NCBI GenBank assembly: GCA_963920525.1
Contig: OY986436.1
Span: forward strand, 30,349,318-30,413,317
Length of the DNA: 64,000 nt
DNA from: Dichetophora obliterata
Lineage: Eukaryota > Arthropoda > Insecta > Diptera > Sciomyzidae
Direction: 5' to 3'
Under the pieces are notes generated by a model that saw nothing but the letters and a program-made list of their open reading frames with translations, was not told where the DNA came from and searched no databases. A program made the translations under genes and the position numbers. Below, one piece after another: positions 41,350 to 54,500 of the stretch (its first letter is position 1; each line of letters begins with the position of its first letter).

Positions 41350-44113
41350 ATGACGGTGGTGGATGATGGAAAAGTTAAACCAGCTCACCGCCTTTTTATT
41401 TTTGATAAATTAAATAAGTTAAATTTTCTAATAGATACTGGCGCTGTAGTTTCAGTAGTACCAGCATCTAAATTCAAAAGCTATAAACGAAAATCTGATC
41501 TTAATTTAACAGCTGCAAATGAAGCATCAATTGAAACATTCGGTTCTAAACTTTTTAAAATTGATTTAGGTTTACGTCGCGAATTCGAATTGCCCTTCCT
41601 TCTTGCCAATATTTCACATCCAATTATTGGTGTTAATTTTTTAGAAAAATTTGGCATACTTGTAGACATTACAAACAAACAAATCATCGATATGACTACA
41701 AAATTAACAGTTTCAGGTACTCCCGGTTTTTCTGATATCTTTTCTCTCAAATTGTCTATTAATGAGAATAAGTTTACCAATCTTTTGAAAGAATTTTCTT
41801 CTATTACCTCTGAACCCGATTACACCAAGACGGTGAGTCATAACACGGTTCACAGGATTGAAACTAAAGGCGTTTTAGCTTTTACCAAACCTCGTCGTTT
41901 AGACCCTATTAAATTAAAAATTGCAAAGACAGAGTACGAATACCTTGTGAAAATTGGAGTATTTAGACCTTCAAACTCTCCTAGTGCGTCTCTATAACAC
42001 CTCGTTGCCAAAAAGGATCCTAATGATTGGAGACCATGCGGTGATTATAGAAGACTTAATTACATTACAATTCCTGATCGATATTCTCTCCCACACATTC
42101 ACGACCTAAGTATTGAACTTAAAAACAAAACTATATTTTCAAAAATCGATTTAGTTCGCGCGTATCACCAAATTTCAATGGCCAGTGAAGATATACACAA
42201 GACTGCAATAACGACGCCATTTGGAATGTTTGAATTCCTTCGCATGCCCTTCGGATTACGGAACAGTGCACAAACTTTCCAACGCTTTATAAATGAAGTA
42301 TTTTCAGGTTTAGATTTCGTCTTCACATATGTAAATGACATATTAGTCGCAAGTAACAATGAGACACAACACATCGAACACCTTAAAATCATATTTACAC
42401 GACTTCAAAAGTATGGACTTAATATCAAACCAAGCAAATGTGTTTTTAGTGTTCCGAAACTAGATTTTCTAAGCTATGAAATTTCATCTGATGGAATAAA
42501 ACCTTCAAAGGAAAGAATACAAGTTATTACAAATTTTGAAAAACCAAATTCCATAAAAAATTTCAAAAATTTCTCGGTATGATTAATTACTATCATCGAT
42601 ATATACCGATGTTAGCAACAGAACTAAGTCCTTTGCACGAGATGGTTACATCTGCGAATAAGACCAAAGTCAAACAATTGATTTGGAATAATAAATCCAC
42701 GACTGCATTCGAAAACGTCCGGTCAGCGTTCACTCAAAGAACTCTTCTCACACACTTCAATAAGAATGCACAACTGTCATAAGCAGTTGATGCATCAAAT
42801 GTTGCAATTGGAGCGGTATTACAACAGTCCACTCACAATTCTTGGGAACCTCTTGCATTATTTTCAAAAAAACTAAGTTCAACAGAAATTAAGTATTCTA
42901 CATTTGACAGAGAACTTCTCGGAATATACCTCGCTGTTCAACACTTTAGACACTTTCTTGAAGGACGAAATTTTACTATTTTTACAGATCACAAACCATT
43001 AACATATGTTCTAAATTCTAAATCTGATCGATCCCCAAGACAAACGAGACATTTAGAGTTTATTGCACAATTTACAAATGATATTCAATATATTTCTGGA
43101 AAGAATAATGCCGTCGCTGACACATTGTCACGAATTCCAGAAATTGATGTAATTTCTACAAAAGACATAAATTTTCAAGTTTTATACAAAGAACAGCAAC
43201 TCGACGAAACACTAAAATCTCTTTTATCGACTTCAAATTCTAAACACAATTTAAAGGAAATTACTATTCCGGTGTTAAATAAAAAAATCTGGTGTGATAT
43301 ATCTAGTCATTCTTCCAGACCTTATGTTCCACCTTCATTAAGAAGAGTCATATTTGATAAACTACATTCTCTATCACACCCTGGAGTTCGCCCAACTAGA
43401 CGCCTGATACAAACAAAATACTTTTGGCCTAACATGCGCTAAGAAATAAATGACTGGGCAAGTAGTTGTATAAATTGTCAAAAATCTAAAATAACTACTC
43501 ACACAAAATCTCCTATACAAAAAATCGAAATTCGTGCAGGTAGATTTCAACCATTCATATGGATTTAGTTGGACCACTACCGATATCAAATGGACATCGC
43601 CATGTGCTTACAATAATTGACCGATACACTCGTTGGCCCGAAGTATACCCTTTGCGAGATATATCAGCACAAATTGTAGCACATAAATTTGTTAAAAACT
43701 ATATTCCACGATTTGGTGTACCACTTCAAATTGCAACAGATCAAGGATCTCAATTTACTTCAAAATTGTTTAGTGAACTGACCAAATTTCTTGGTGCTCA
43801 TAAAATTCATACTTCAGCATATCATCCCCAAGCAAACGGCATGATAGAACGCTTTCATCGACAGCTGAAAACATCAATAATGACTTCGCATGACTGAACG
43901 CATTGGTCAGAAATTTTGCCAATGGTACTTCTTGGTTTACGATCATCGATTAAAGAATATTTGAAATGTTCTCCAGCAGAACTTGTTTATGGACAAACCC
44001 TTAGGTTACCGGGAGAATTAGTTGTATCTAACAACAATGTTGCCACTAATGCAGATGAAACTCTTCAAACCTTAAGGAAACATTTTTCACTTGTACGATC
44101 AAATTTAAATTAA
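41350..44113 (+). pseudogene. Gypsy pol (PR-RT-RH-IN) with stops and frameshifts
   Basis: Protease: [93 protein letters not shown], and [10 protein letters not shown], where YVDD would be expected. RNase H: AVDASNVAIGAVLQQ, YSTFDRELLGIYLAVQHFRH. Integrase: zinc-binding region (WASSCINCQK), MDLVGPLPISNGHRHVLTII, ATDQGSQFTSKLF, HPQANGMIERFHRQLK (the D, D and E are present). Stops at 41995, 42780, 43440 and 43895; frameshifts near 42570 and 43555. The chromodomain or end region is absent. Confidence 0.9.
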
Positions 44114-44426
44114 TAAAAATTGTATTTTGCAGCATTTTTGGTAGACAAAAGTGAGAAAAAAGTTCTTCTCTAAAACTATTCTAAGGAGCCAAATATTTCT
44201 AGAGGTGAAAAAATAGACCGTCTCTGCTTAGATTCTCGATGACTTATTCATCGTCGTATAAAAATAAAATACACTCATGATTTAGTCGTTTTTTCCAAAT
44301 TCGGAGATTTCCCAAAAAAAGTTTTAAAGACGACATTGTTTTATCGATCGGGCTTTTATGACTTTATTTACAATGCATTTAAATGTTAGTACAAAAATAG
44401 AAAGAAATTTTTAAACAATATTTAGA
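44114..44426. other. Short stretch between the Gypsy element and gene B
   Basis: No gene or LTR recognised. Should contain the 3' UTR and polyadenylation signal of gene B on the minus strand (AATAAA-like words occur but are not diagnostic). Confidence 0.4.
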
Positions 44427-45501
44427 TTATAATTTTATATTTTCTTTAGACTGCTTTGCACTCTTTCTACTCCTAATGCTCTTTGCACTTTTGGCGCTCT
44501 TTCCACTCTTTGCGCTTCGTTCGCTCTTTCCGCTTTTTTCGCTACCTTGCGATTGGGAACGTGATTGTCGGGAAGATCTGCGCGATGACTTGGAGCTGAT
44601 CGATGAAATGCGTGCCGGCTTGCGCTTTATCCAGAATTTCATGGCAAATATAAGCTCTGCTTTGAATGCTTCGCCAGGTGTAACCTAAAAGAAGTAAAGT
44701 ATAAAATTTAAGTAAAAATTTTCGAAGCATAATCCCAAAAACCCATACTAACTCTTTGATCCACAGCTACACTTTGTACATTCCATAAAAACTCACATAT
44801 GCCTAAGACCATGGCTATAAATATACCGCCACCTAGAACTAGAAATACACCACCTAATTCAATAATCGACAGTTCATCGCCATCAACCTCATGGGGTTTT
44901 TCGCATGTAACATTATGATTCTTCCACCATTTTGTTTTTAGTTTATACAATTCACCCTTTTCGCTGAGCTGCAACAGCGAAACACTTAGGTTCGAACGAT
45001 AATCGGCGCCTATCGAAGTAAATTTTAATAAATGCTTCAAGGCTATTTAAATTACTGTGCCTTCAATTACCCAATGGTACCGCCAAGCCATAATGTTTCT
45101 CACCAATCGGCTCGCCAATCTCTTTTAACTCGCAATGCCGCTCAATGTTGTACGACAAGCCCGTTGTTTCCATAAGAAAAGCATAGTTTCCCGACTCCTT
45201 GATCACACGTGATACACCCTCAGCATTATCCTTGGTAAAGACAGATGGCTTAAAGGTTTTCATTTGATTCCATGCCTTTTGGTAATCGGAGTGATTTGAT
45301 TCGGAAAAAAAGAGTGAGGTGCTGCCGCCATCAAAAGTACCATATTTAACTGAATCCTGATCAATAAGGTCCTTTAGACCCTTGATCGAGCTTTGCATTT
45401 TGTTGCTGGTCAGAAAAGCGGCCAAATTGGCTGTATACGTACTAAGCATCATGAGTGCAAAGAACCACCACATGCCAGTAAGAATTCGCATGGGAGGACC
45501 T
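44427..45501 (-). CDS. Gene B exons for M3, S2, M4 and the basic-serine C-tail
   Basis: Exon 45501-45071 encodes GPPMRILTGMWWFFALMM, the gate STYTANLAAFLTSNKM, and S2 with FDGGSTSLFFSESNHSD and FLMETTGLSY. Exon 45009-44753 completes S2 (EKGELYKLKTKWW) and M4 (GGVFLVLGGGIFIAMVLGI). The last exon (44684-44427, 85 residues) is a cytoplasmic tail: FWIKRKPARISSISSKSSRR followed by a Ser/Lys/Arg array with repeated S-A-K-S-G-K-S units, ending KENIKL. It has no class I PDZ ligand. The array is dense in potential phosphorylation sites (inference). Confidence 0.93.
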
Positions 45502-48500
45502 CTAAAATTAAATAAAGTTTTTACATTCAAGTAGTTAAAATACTATAGTAAAGAGGATTACAGGTTGCCACAACTGCTGTATGTTGAAAGTCATGCAGTG
45601 GCATAACCTAAACTCCTACTGACATCGACGTCAAAAGAACACTTCTACCTTTTCATATACTTCTGGAGTGGAGAGATGACGCAATTACAGAGTGCTTGTT
45701 TAGTAAATTTTTGCTGTCGAGTAAATTTTAAGAGAAACGTTACATATCTTACTTTGCCTTTATATAATTTCCCGCCATATTATCGAAATTTACATTTTTT
45801 GAATTGTCTCTTAAAAAAATTCTAGTATCACCTGCGTTTCAAATTCGACCATATTAAAATCGGGTTTTCTTTTGTTTTTTTTATTTTTATTGAAAATACT
45901 TTTGGCTAACACAATTTCACTTCGCCATATTTGGCAATGTATCCTTCTGTAATCGGAATCATCAATGAATTAGTGATACTTTTAAAACAATGAATACAAT
46001 TAATTTTACCAATAAATTTGTAAAGATTACCAACCATTTTCCTTAAAGTTCGCTAAAAAACAGCAATCATGTGCTCAAGTTGACCAACATGCTGTATCAA
46101 ATTATCTCAAAAGCTTGATCCTCCCACCGCAAAGCCATAAACATATTCCTTTAATCAGCCAATATGACCAAAATATTTGAAAACTTTATTAACTCTAAAA
46201 TTCTTAACTCTAAAATCGATCTAATCTAATCAAATAACGCTTCATTCAATTTTTTAAAGATTACAGATGATATTTAAATTGTTTTTAATATCTATTAAAT
46301 ATTTCGGTGTAGGTTCATTGTATTTTTTTTGACGCTGGCAAGTTCTTTCTGTACAGACTTTCAGTTCGAAGAGAAAGTAATTAAGAAACAGCAGCAACAA
46401 CAATCAAACACAGCTCCATGGAAAAACTAGACAAGGTAGTCTTAGGGCTGAACATTCTCTCTTTCATGATGCCCACAAACTTTGTTTTGACAGTTTCGAT
46501 CAACGGCCCTCCGCCCTAACACTACCTTGTCTAGTTTTGCCATGCACAGCTCTGTTGAAGTGTCTTCATTCACGCATTCTTCTCTTCCTCGTGATGTTAC
46601 AGTAATGATGTTCAACAGAGCTGTGTCGCTAGGTATTTTGGTGTGGTCTCTCATTGTCCCATTGGGAAACAAGTTTTTTATATTCGCTTAGTTTTACCAT
46701 CTATCTTAATGACAACATATTCGAATAAAAATTATATTCTGCAAATCTACTCGCAAATACCTTTCCAACATTGACGTTTTATGTGAATGTGTAGACGTTA
46801 ACACAGGTAAAAGTGTACCACAAAATTTTTGTTTGCATATTAATATATTATTAGATATTTGAGAAAATTTAGTCTGTTTGCGCTTTTAAAAATTTGTAAA
46901 AACTTTTTTGCTTTCAAACATTTTTACGAAATTCTTTTCCCATACGTCAATAACTTGCAGAAGATAGGGACAAATATAAAGTGAATCATTTCATATATGG
47001 GGGTTTTCATAGTGACTGGTGGGACAGTTTCCTCCAGAATCCCTAATATTTAGGTCAGTAACTTTGTATTTTGATTTAATATAATAATCAAATAGATATT
47101 TTACAAAAGATTATGAACGAACTTATCAAACTTTAATCGAAAAAAATAACTTAATTAAATATTTCGGTGATATTTCATTGGTTAAAGGTGTGCGACTGGC
47201 GGGACAGAAATCCTCTATGTATTTAACGTAGACCCCTGCCGTGAGGGCTTCATTCCACGGTGCTCCAAATCTTGGGACAAATATGTAGCGTCGGCCAACG
47301 CCCCTTCGGAATTCAAAATATCCACCAGAAAGGTTACCCTAATTCCACAGCACAGACCAACCTTTAACCATCAATTGCCTATACATGACCGTGACACATT
47401 CGGCCACTAAAATTGTATATGACTTAGGCCTTTTCCACACTTGGTCAACGCAATTCCAACACAACTTCAACGCAACAACGAAAAAGTTGAAAAGCAATGT
47501 AACTATTAACCGAAGCTTTCAGACTTGCTTCAAAAGTCATGCAACATATAATAATTGTATTATATATAACTCATGTTTTTCGACTTCTTGCACTAATTTA
47601 ATATTTAACATTTGCTCATTCATCTCGCAAACTATTTTTCTTCTTTTAGATTCTATTAGGAACTTATTTATAAGCTTATTCCCCTTGATTAATATAAAGC
47701 CTACTGCACTACAAATACTTGAATTCACAAAACAAACAAATAGATGCAACACGTCGCCGATGAAAATTTCGGAAAGCCGCGTTGCGTTGAACAGGTTGAG
47801 AACGTGTCGAGAACTGGTTGCGTGTAAGTTGCTTAATCTGAAGGTTCCGGTATAAATACACAAGCTAGCAACTTGAGTTGGAGTTGCGTTGACCAAGTGT
47901 GGAAAAGGCCTTAGTTATAAAATAGCCATAGGTCATTATCGGTATACAAACCGATAATTTAACCCATTTTTTTGGACGCAACTTCGCTCACACGATCAAA
48001 GAGGGTAGTCTTTGTCATGCAAACTAGGAAGCGACACCTACATAAAACCTATGGTACAGTTGCTATTTCATAAGGTTCCCCAATCATTTGTGGACACAAC
48101 TCAGACTGTTTAGGTTTCTTCGTCGCCTGTTCTCAAATTCCAAAGGTAGCAGTATATTGATCCGGTAGTTGCTTACCTTCCTAACATTCACTGTTTGAAA
48201 TATACGAGAGTTTATCTACCATCTTTCTCTTAGTAATTTAAGGGAGTTACCAACCCGAGTTCAACTAAAGTGTAACTCACACCGAACTTCCTGGTCTAAC
48301 CACAGTTAGAGCGTATGAACTCCGAAGGACCAACCCACGACAGTCAATACCCGGGCAAAAGGTTCCACCAGACAAGGCTTTTCAACATCCCGTCTACAGA
48401 CCAAGAGTTCTTAGAACAATTATATTTGACTGTGACACATTCAGTCACTAGAATTGTACATGACTAGGTTAATATTACCATTGGTTTCCCGGTTATATAT

Positions 48501-51500
48501 CGAGAGAACAACGATAGATCAGGTCTCGTCATCATTGATGGATGACTGCCCCCACTCTTCAAGTTATATTGGATTGATCGTCCATCGAGAGCATATTATA
48601 ATAACAATGTTATGATAACTTAATACCAAAACCTTGCTTTCTCCAAGATTTGGCACCAACAACCAAGGCTCAAGGTAAACCTTTTTATTTTACGGAAATC
48701 AGATGAGCTCAAGAATGAATTCAATTTGAGATCAATTCATGGGCCGTGCCCCATAAATTGTCCACCTAATAACCAACCATCACCCTTTGAGATCTGGCTT
48801 TGGACAGGCAGATACCCCGAAGGTCATCTGGCGGGTTTGACTGACGGGACAGTCAAAAATACCTCACTATATAAAATGATTAAAAAGGCTTGAATAGAAA
48901 TTAAAAATTAGCACTAAGTTTAGTTTCTACAAGAAAATATAGAAAGTAGAAATTGTGACTGGTGGAAAAAAGTCGTACGACTCCTTCACAATAAACAACA
49001 ACTTGTCATAGTAAAAAAATACTTGTTTTTTCTTAATAATTTTTACAGATAATGTAGATTTAACTAATGTACATTGCGTTAAGAATAAATTCGTTATAAT
49101 CACAGCCAATTTAAGAAAATAACTCATTTTCCAATTTCCCGTGGAATGCCCCATACAGTAAAAAAGTTACAGTTTCTACTTCACTATTTCCAGATGTAAT
49201 TCAGTAAAATCAATTGAAAATCAAAAATTCTGTTTGAAATAAAGAGTAGGTTAATGAAAATTCAAAAATTTTAATTAAAATTCAGATATTTCTCTTACAG
49301 AAAATGGAAATTTAAATAGACTTTTTCTGAATTGCAGCTTAAATTAATGTTCAATTTAAATTCAGGAATTTAAAAACAAAAACGAAAAATCACCCAAAAT
49401 TTCTGCATGCAAAATTGGGTCATTTGTCTTATGAAAAATCATCCAAAAATTGAATGTTTTTCATTTATTTGGGTAATTTTTCATTTTATGGTTTGGGTCA
49501 TTTTTCATATGAAACATTAACAAAATTTTTGGTTGGAATTTGATTTTACTAAATTTATATTTTTGGTAATTTATAATTTTTTCTGGGCGATTTTTCATTT
49601 TATGTTTTTGGGCAATTTTTCATTGAGCGATTTTTTCTAGTGTCCTGATTTATTCGGAATTTCTGAATTTTGGTTTATCTTTTCAGAATTTGAATAGATC
49701 TTTTTTAAATATCAAATGCCCTTTTCAGAATTTCAATTGATCTAATCTGAATTTGAAAAAAAATTTTAATTCTATTCTGAATTTCAATAAAATTTTTTTT
49801 AAATTTCGAATAGAGTTCTAAATTTAAATTGATCTTTTCTGAAATAAAATTGATCAAATCTGAATTTCAAAAGATCTTTTTTTAATTTTAAATTGATGAA
49901 ATCTGAATTTCAATTGCTTTTTTCTGAATTTTAATTGAACTTTTCTACATTTAAAATTAACTTCTGAATTTCAATTGATTTTTTCTATATTTTAATTAAT
50001 CTTTTTTGTATTTCAAAGGAACTTTTGAATTTCAATTGATCTATTTTAAGTTTAAATTTATCTCTTCTGAATTTCAAATAATCTTTTCGGAATTTCAACT
50101 GATCTATTCTAAATTTCAATTGATTTGGTATGAATTTCAATTGATCTGGTATGAATTTTAATTGATCTTTTCTAAATTAAAATTGATCTTTCCAGAATTT
50201 TAAATTAAATTTCTAAAGTTAAATTGATCTTTCTGAATGTCAATTGATCTTTTCTAAACTACAATCGGAAATTGAGTTTTAAAAATTGTCATTTTTAATG
50301 TGTTGGCAATGCTTTAAACTTTATGTTTAATTAAACTAGAATTGTATTCAGAAATTTAAAATTTTTTAAATATTTAAGGAAAAACATGATAAGCAGAAGG
50401 AAACTATTTAGACTTCATCAAATATTAGGGCTGTTCACAATCCGGTGCAAATAATATCGCATCATAGTATTTGCGAAATGGGATAGTATATTTTTACTCT
50501 GAAATTTTTTGGGTACTTTTTATTTGGGCGATTTTAGATTTTATGTTTTTTTGCAATTGTTCATTAAGCGATTTTTCCTAGTGCCTTGATTTATTCTGAA
50601 TATTTGAAGTTTGTTTTATCTTTTCTGAATTTGAAAAGATATTTTTTTAATATCAAATGATCTTTTCAAAATTTCAATTGATCAAATCTGAATTTCAAAA
50701 GATTTTTTTTTAATTTTAAATTGATGTAATCTGAATTGCTATTGCTTTTTTCTGAATTTTAATTGCACTTTTTCGTATTTCAAAGGGAACTTTTGAATTT
50801 TAAATGATCTATTTAAAATTTTAATTGATCTATTCTGAATTTCAATAATCTTTTCGGAATTTCAATTGCTCTATTCTAAATTTAAATTGATCTGGTATGA
50901 CTTTCAATTGATCTTTTCTAAATTTCTGGATATCTTTCCTGAATTTAAAATTAAATGTCTAAATTTAAATTTATCTTTGTGAATATCAACTGATCTTTTC
51001 TGAATTATAATTGGAAATGGTGTAGTAAAAATTGCCATTTGTAATGTGTTGACAAAAATTTAAAATTGCATGTTTAATTAAACTTGATTTGTATTCAGAA
51101 ATTTTAAATTTTCAAAATATTTAATATTTTCAGTGGATTTGCCCAATGTATTGGACACGTCAGAATGTAATTTTTATATATATTTTGCAAAACTTTTTTT
51201 TTTATCAAATCGTTAGGTTCTGTGAAAAAAAGATGAACAAACATGATAAAAATAAATTTAGAGAGATATTTGACATTAAAATCAGTTGGATTTTCGATTT
51301 TGTGCCGTAGAAAAGCAAACTTATTTTTTTTGGACTAGTTTATAAGCTAAAAATTAACCGGACAAAAATCAAATTTATGTTTTTTTATATCTTAATTTTT
51401 TTAATGAAAAAATATTAAAAGGGGTTAAGCACGTATAATACTTCATTGTATTGTCCAATTTTTATTCATTGACTATGAAACTGGAGCAGTTGAAATAGTG

Positions 51501-54500
51501 CTCAAGATAAAATTCAAGAAGTGTGAGTGTATACGCATATAGTACGAATTGGACAAAAAAATGTGCGACGGACAGCATTTTCAATACATTGTTTTTGACG
51601 TTTCTCTCAATTCGTTCGTCGTTAAGTTTCGATCAAATATTAAGTGCCAAAAACAAGCTTGAGCTCTTTCTTCCGCAGCCAAGAAGAACAGAGAGATAAA
51701 ATCACGTTGCGGAGATGTAAAAAAGTGGCACGATGCATGTTTTCATCCTTTTCCAACAATATATATCTGTCTAGCTCACGCGTCACTTGTTTTCAGATTT
51801 TGAAATTGGACAATGAAGTATCATACGGGCTTTAAAAAACAAATATCTAAAGGGTTGAAAAACCTTTTACAAGCTTGCAAAACTGTAGTAGTGCAGTTAA
51901 AAATAAAAAATTTGCTTTTTTTTATCTTTTTAGGACCTAAATGATAAGAATATTACCTCAAAAAATTTATTTTGTTCTTAGTTTAGCCTAGCCATTGAAA
52001 GGGTTAAGGAAAACATGATTTAGCAGAAGAAAATTATTTCGACTCCAAAAAATATTAGGGCTATTCACAATGCGGTGCAAATAGTATTGCATCATATCAA
52101 AACTTAAAATGCGAGAGTATATTTTTACTCTACACTACAAAATATAAAGGAATGTATTTACTACGCTATTGCAAATATGTTACACTAAACACCCATTTTT
52201 ACCCCCATATTTACTATACATATGCAATACTGAAATGCGAACTGACAGCTGATGGTGAAAAAAAGAATGTAAGGGAAAAAATAAAAGTAAAAATAAGTTT
52301 TATTTTGTGAAACAAAAAAAAAAAAAACTTAAAAAATAACTGTTGTTTGTAAGGAAAAATAAAACGAAAAATTAAATTATATATTGGGAGGGGAAAAAAT
52401 TACTTAAAAAGATCTTCAGAGAAAAAAAAAAACTGAAAAAAGTGAAGCAATACAACTTAAAAATAACTATTACTTGTAAGAGAAAAATAAAACTCAAACT
52501 TAAGTAAAAATAAAACTTAAAAAATAACTGTTATTTGTAGGGGAAATATGTGTTTTTTTGTGAACAAAAAATGCAACTTAAAAATTACAACTTAAAAATA
52601 TAACTTCAAGCAAACTTTTATATAAGGATATTTTTAAAAAAACTTTTAACAGTTACGGTGCCTGGTTTCAAAAGAGTGCAAATTTTATTCTCATTTCATC
52701 TCATGTTGAACTCATTATTTGATTGAATGATCCCGACTGAAGCTTAAATACTATGCACATCCGCTAAGAAATTTTTGAATTAATTTTTTTCAAAGAATTA
52801 TTTTGTAAAAATATCGTTTATAAAAATTAAATGGAATAAGTGTGAATTTTATTTCCATACCATTATGAAAATTTAAGTTTTTATGCCAGCTTTCACTAAT
52901 TTTCTTTGTTCATAGCTACCAAGTTCAATAAATTTTAAAAAAGTATTTATTGTTTACATGAGTTTTTCAACACTTGCAGCAACTTTTCAAGTGGTGGCAA
53001 CCTGCAGCCGAATTTTTAAGAGTGGTTAATTTGATTATCTTTGAAACTTTTCTGTCAAATAGTTATATTTTGAGAAAGCAAATGGTTTATAGCTCAGCAT
53101 TGAGGCTTTGAACTACCTCTTATTGATTTTATGACTCGTCCCAAAAGCTATGGCGTGGCAACCTACAATCCTCTCCCCCAATACTTACCTTGGTAAAATA
53201 TCACAACCTTGCTGCATAATAGAGCCAATCATAAGCCATGTTGAATTTGCTGTATTCCACTCATTCTCAATCTCATCGGGATCCGGATTGCAAGGATGTG
53301 GATTTTCCCATTCCTGGTTGGAAATTCTAAGGAAAAAAAAAACGATTTTAAGTAAAATTTCTTAATATGAATTTCAAAAAGTCTTCACTAAAACTCACCG
53401 CGCCATAAAAACAAACAACATCGTCATGATCAACTGAGTGACCATCATGTAAATCCATACCTCCATGGCAAAGGGTTGTAAAAAAGCAAATAAATATTTT
53501 GGTTCCGGTGGACTCTTATAGTAGAGAATACTAATGCCCAGCTGCATGAAAGGCACCGTAAAATCGACCACTTGACGGCGGGACTGAGTGATAGTCAAGT
53601 CGCAGATACCAATTTGAGCTTGCTACAAATGTAAAAAAGATAGCAAAAAAGAATATGCAGAAAATAAAAAATGTTTTTGTAAGGGACTTCAAACTTTTGT
53701 CCTACATGATCTATAAGTTTTCGTATAAGACCATCCCATTCCTTTTTCTCGGGATCATATTTTCCCGTGCTATCGGCAATAATGAAATCATACTCGAAAT
53801 TTAAAAGTTCCGAAAGCTTTTGTATCAGATCGAGGGAGTAGCCCTCATATTTCTCTATGCCACGAAAGTTTTCATGATCCTCTCTGTAAAGATTCAAATT
53901 GAAAATTATATCATCGTTGCTCATAAAATGTCTACTAACTTTAACATAAAATAGGGCTCTCCGAGTTTCGTTACAACCGTGTAGACCTTTTTCTCTTGTG
54001 AAAAATCTTGGGTATTCGATGAACTTTGCAGATCTTGTCGCAGTTTTATAGGCGTAATGCTACCGTCCGGTTTCCAGACGGCCATTGGTTCATTAACAGT
54101 AGGCTTAAAAATCTCCAAGTTGAATTGTGAACGTTGACCATATTCATTGATTTTCATATTCTCTGTCTTGAAATTGGGCTCTACATCATCTTCGGATATC
54201 TGTGTTTGAGTTAGAAATGAACTGATGATTAGAAAAATATTCTGAGAGTTACTTGAACTACAAACCACTTTCATTTCGCGCACTATTTGACGTCCTACAA
54301 ACCAAGGAAGACCACTAACTCGATCCATATTGCAGCGCTGATATGGTTCTGTATATTGATTAAGTGATGTGATAATATTGCGTGCTGAATTCGCAAACAA
54401 AATCACCGCATCGTAAATCAAAATTGGCAACATGGTTTGATTGCCTAGTATTTCCTAAAATACTACAACTTATAACCCAAATTAATTCAAAAATTTCTTC

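Larger units (their letters stand above)
39478..44113 (+). mobile_element. Ty3/Gypsy retrotransposon, CHCC-Gag (CsRn1/Kabuki-like) type, 3' truncated
   Basis: Gag, protease, reverse transcriptase, RNase H and integrase are in the standard Ty3/Gypsy order on the plus strand. A possible 5' LTR is 39478 (TGTTAGCAGACAG) to about 39752, followed by AATTGGCGATCCTGC as a putative primer-binding site. No second LTR is seen after 44113, so LTR limits are inference. The pol frame has multiple lesions and RT motif YVND in place of YVDD: dead copy. It is intergenic between the two receptors. Confidence 0.85.

Noticed and set aside
44114..44426. 3' LTR of the Gypsy element
   Set aside because: No match to 39478-39752 could be seen, so the element is called 3' truncated.
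47385..47896. Overlapping ORFs of 119-156 residues on both strands
   Set aside because: They lie across the inverted-repeat arms of a Harbinger-like MITE; no protein features.
51644..51835. 63-codon ORF
   Set aside because: Contained in a nested MITE and ends in its inverted repeat; no domain or conservation argument.
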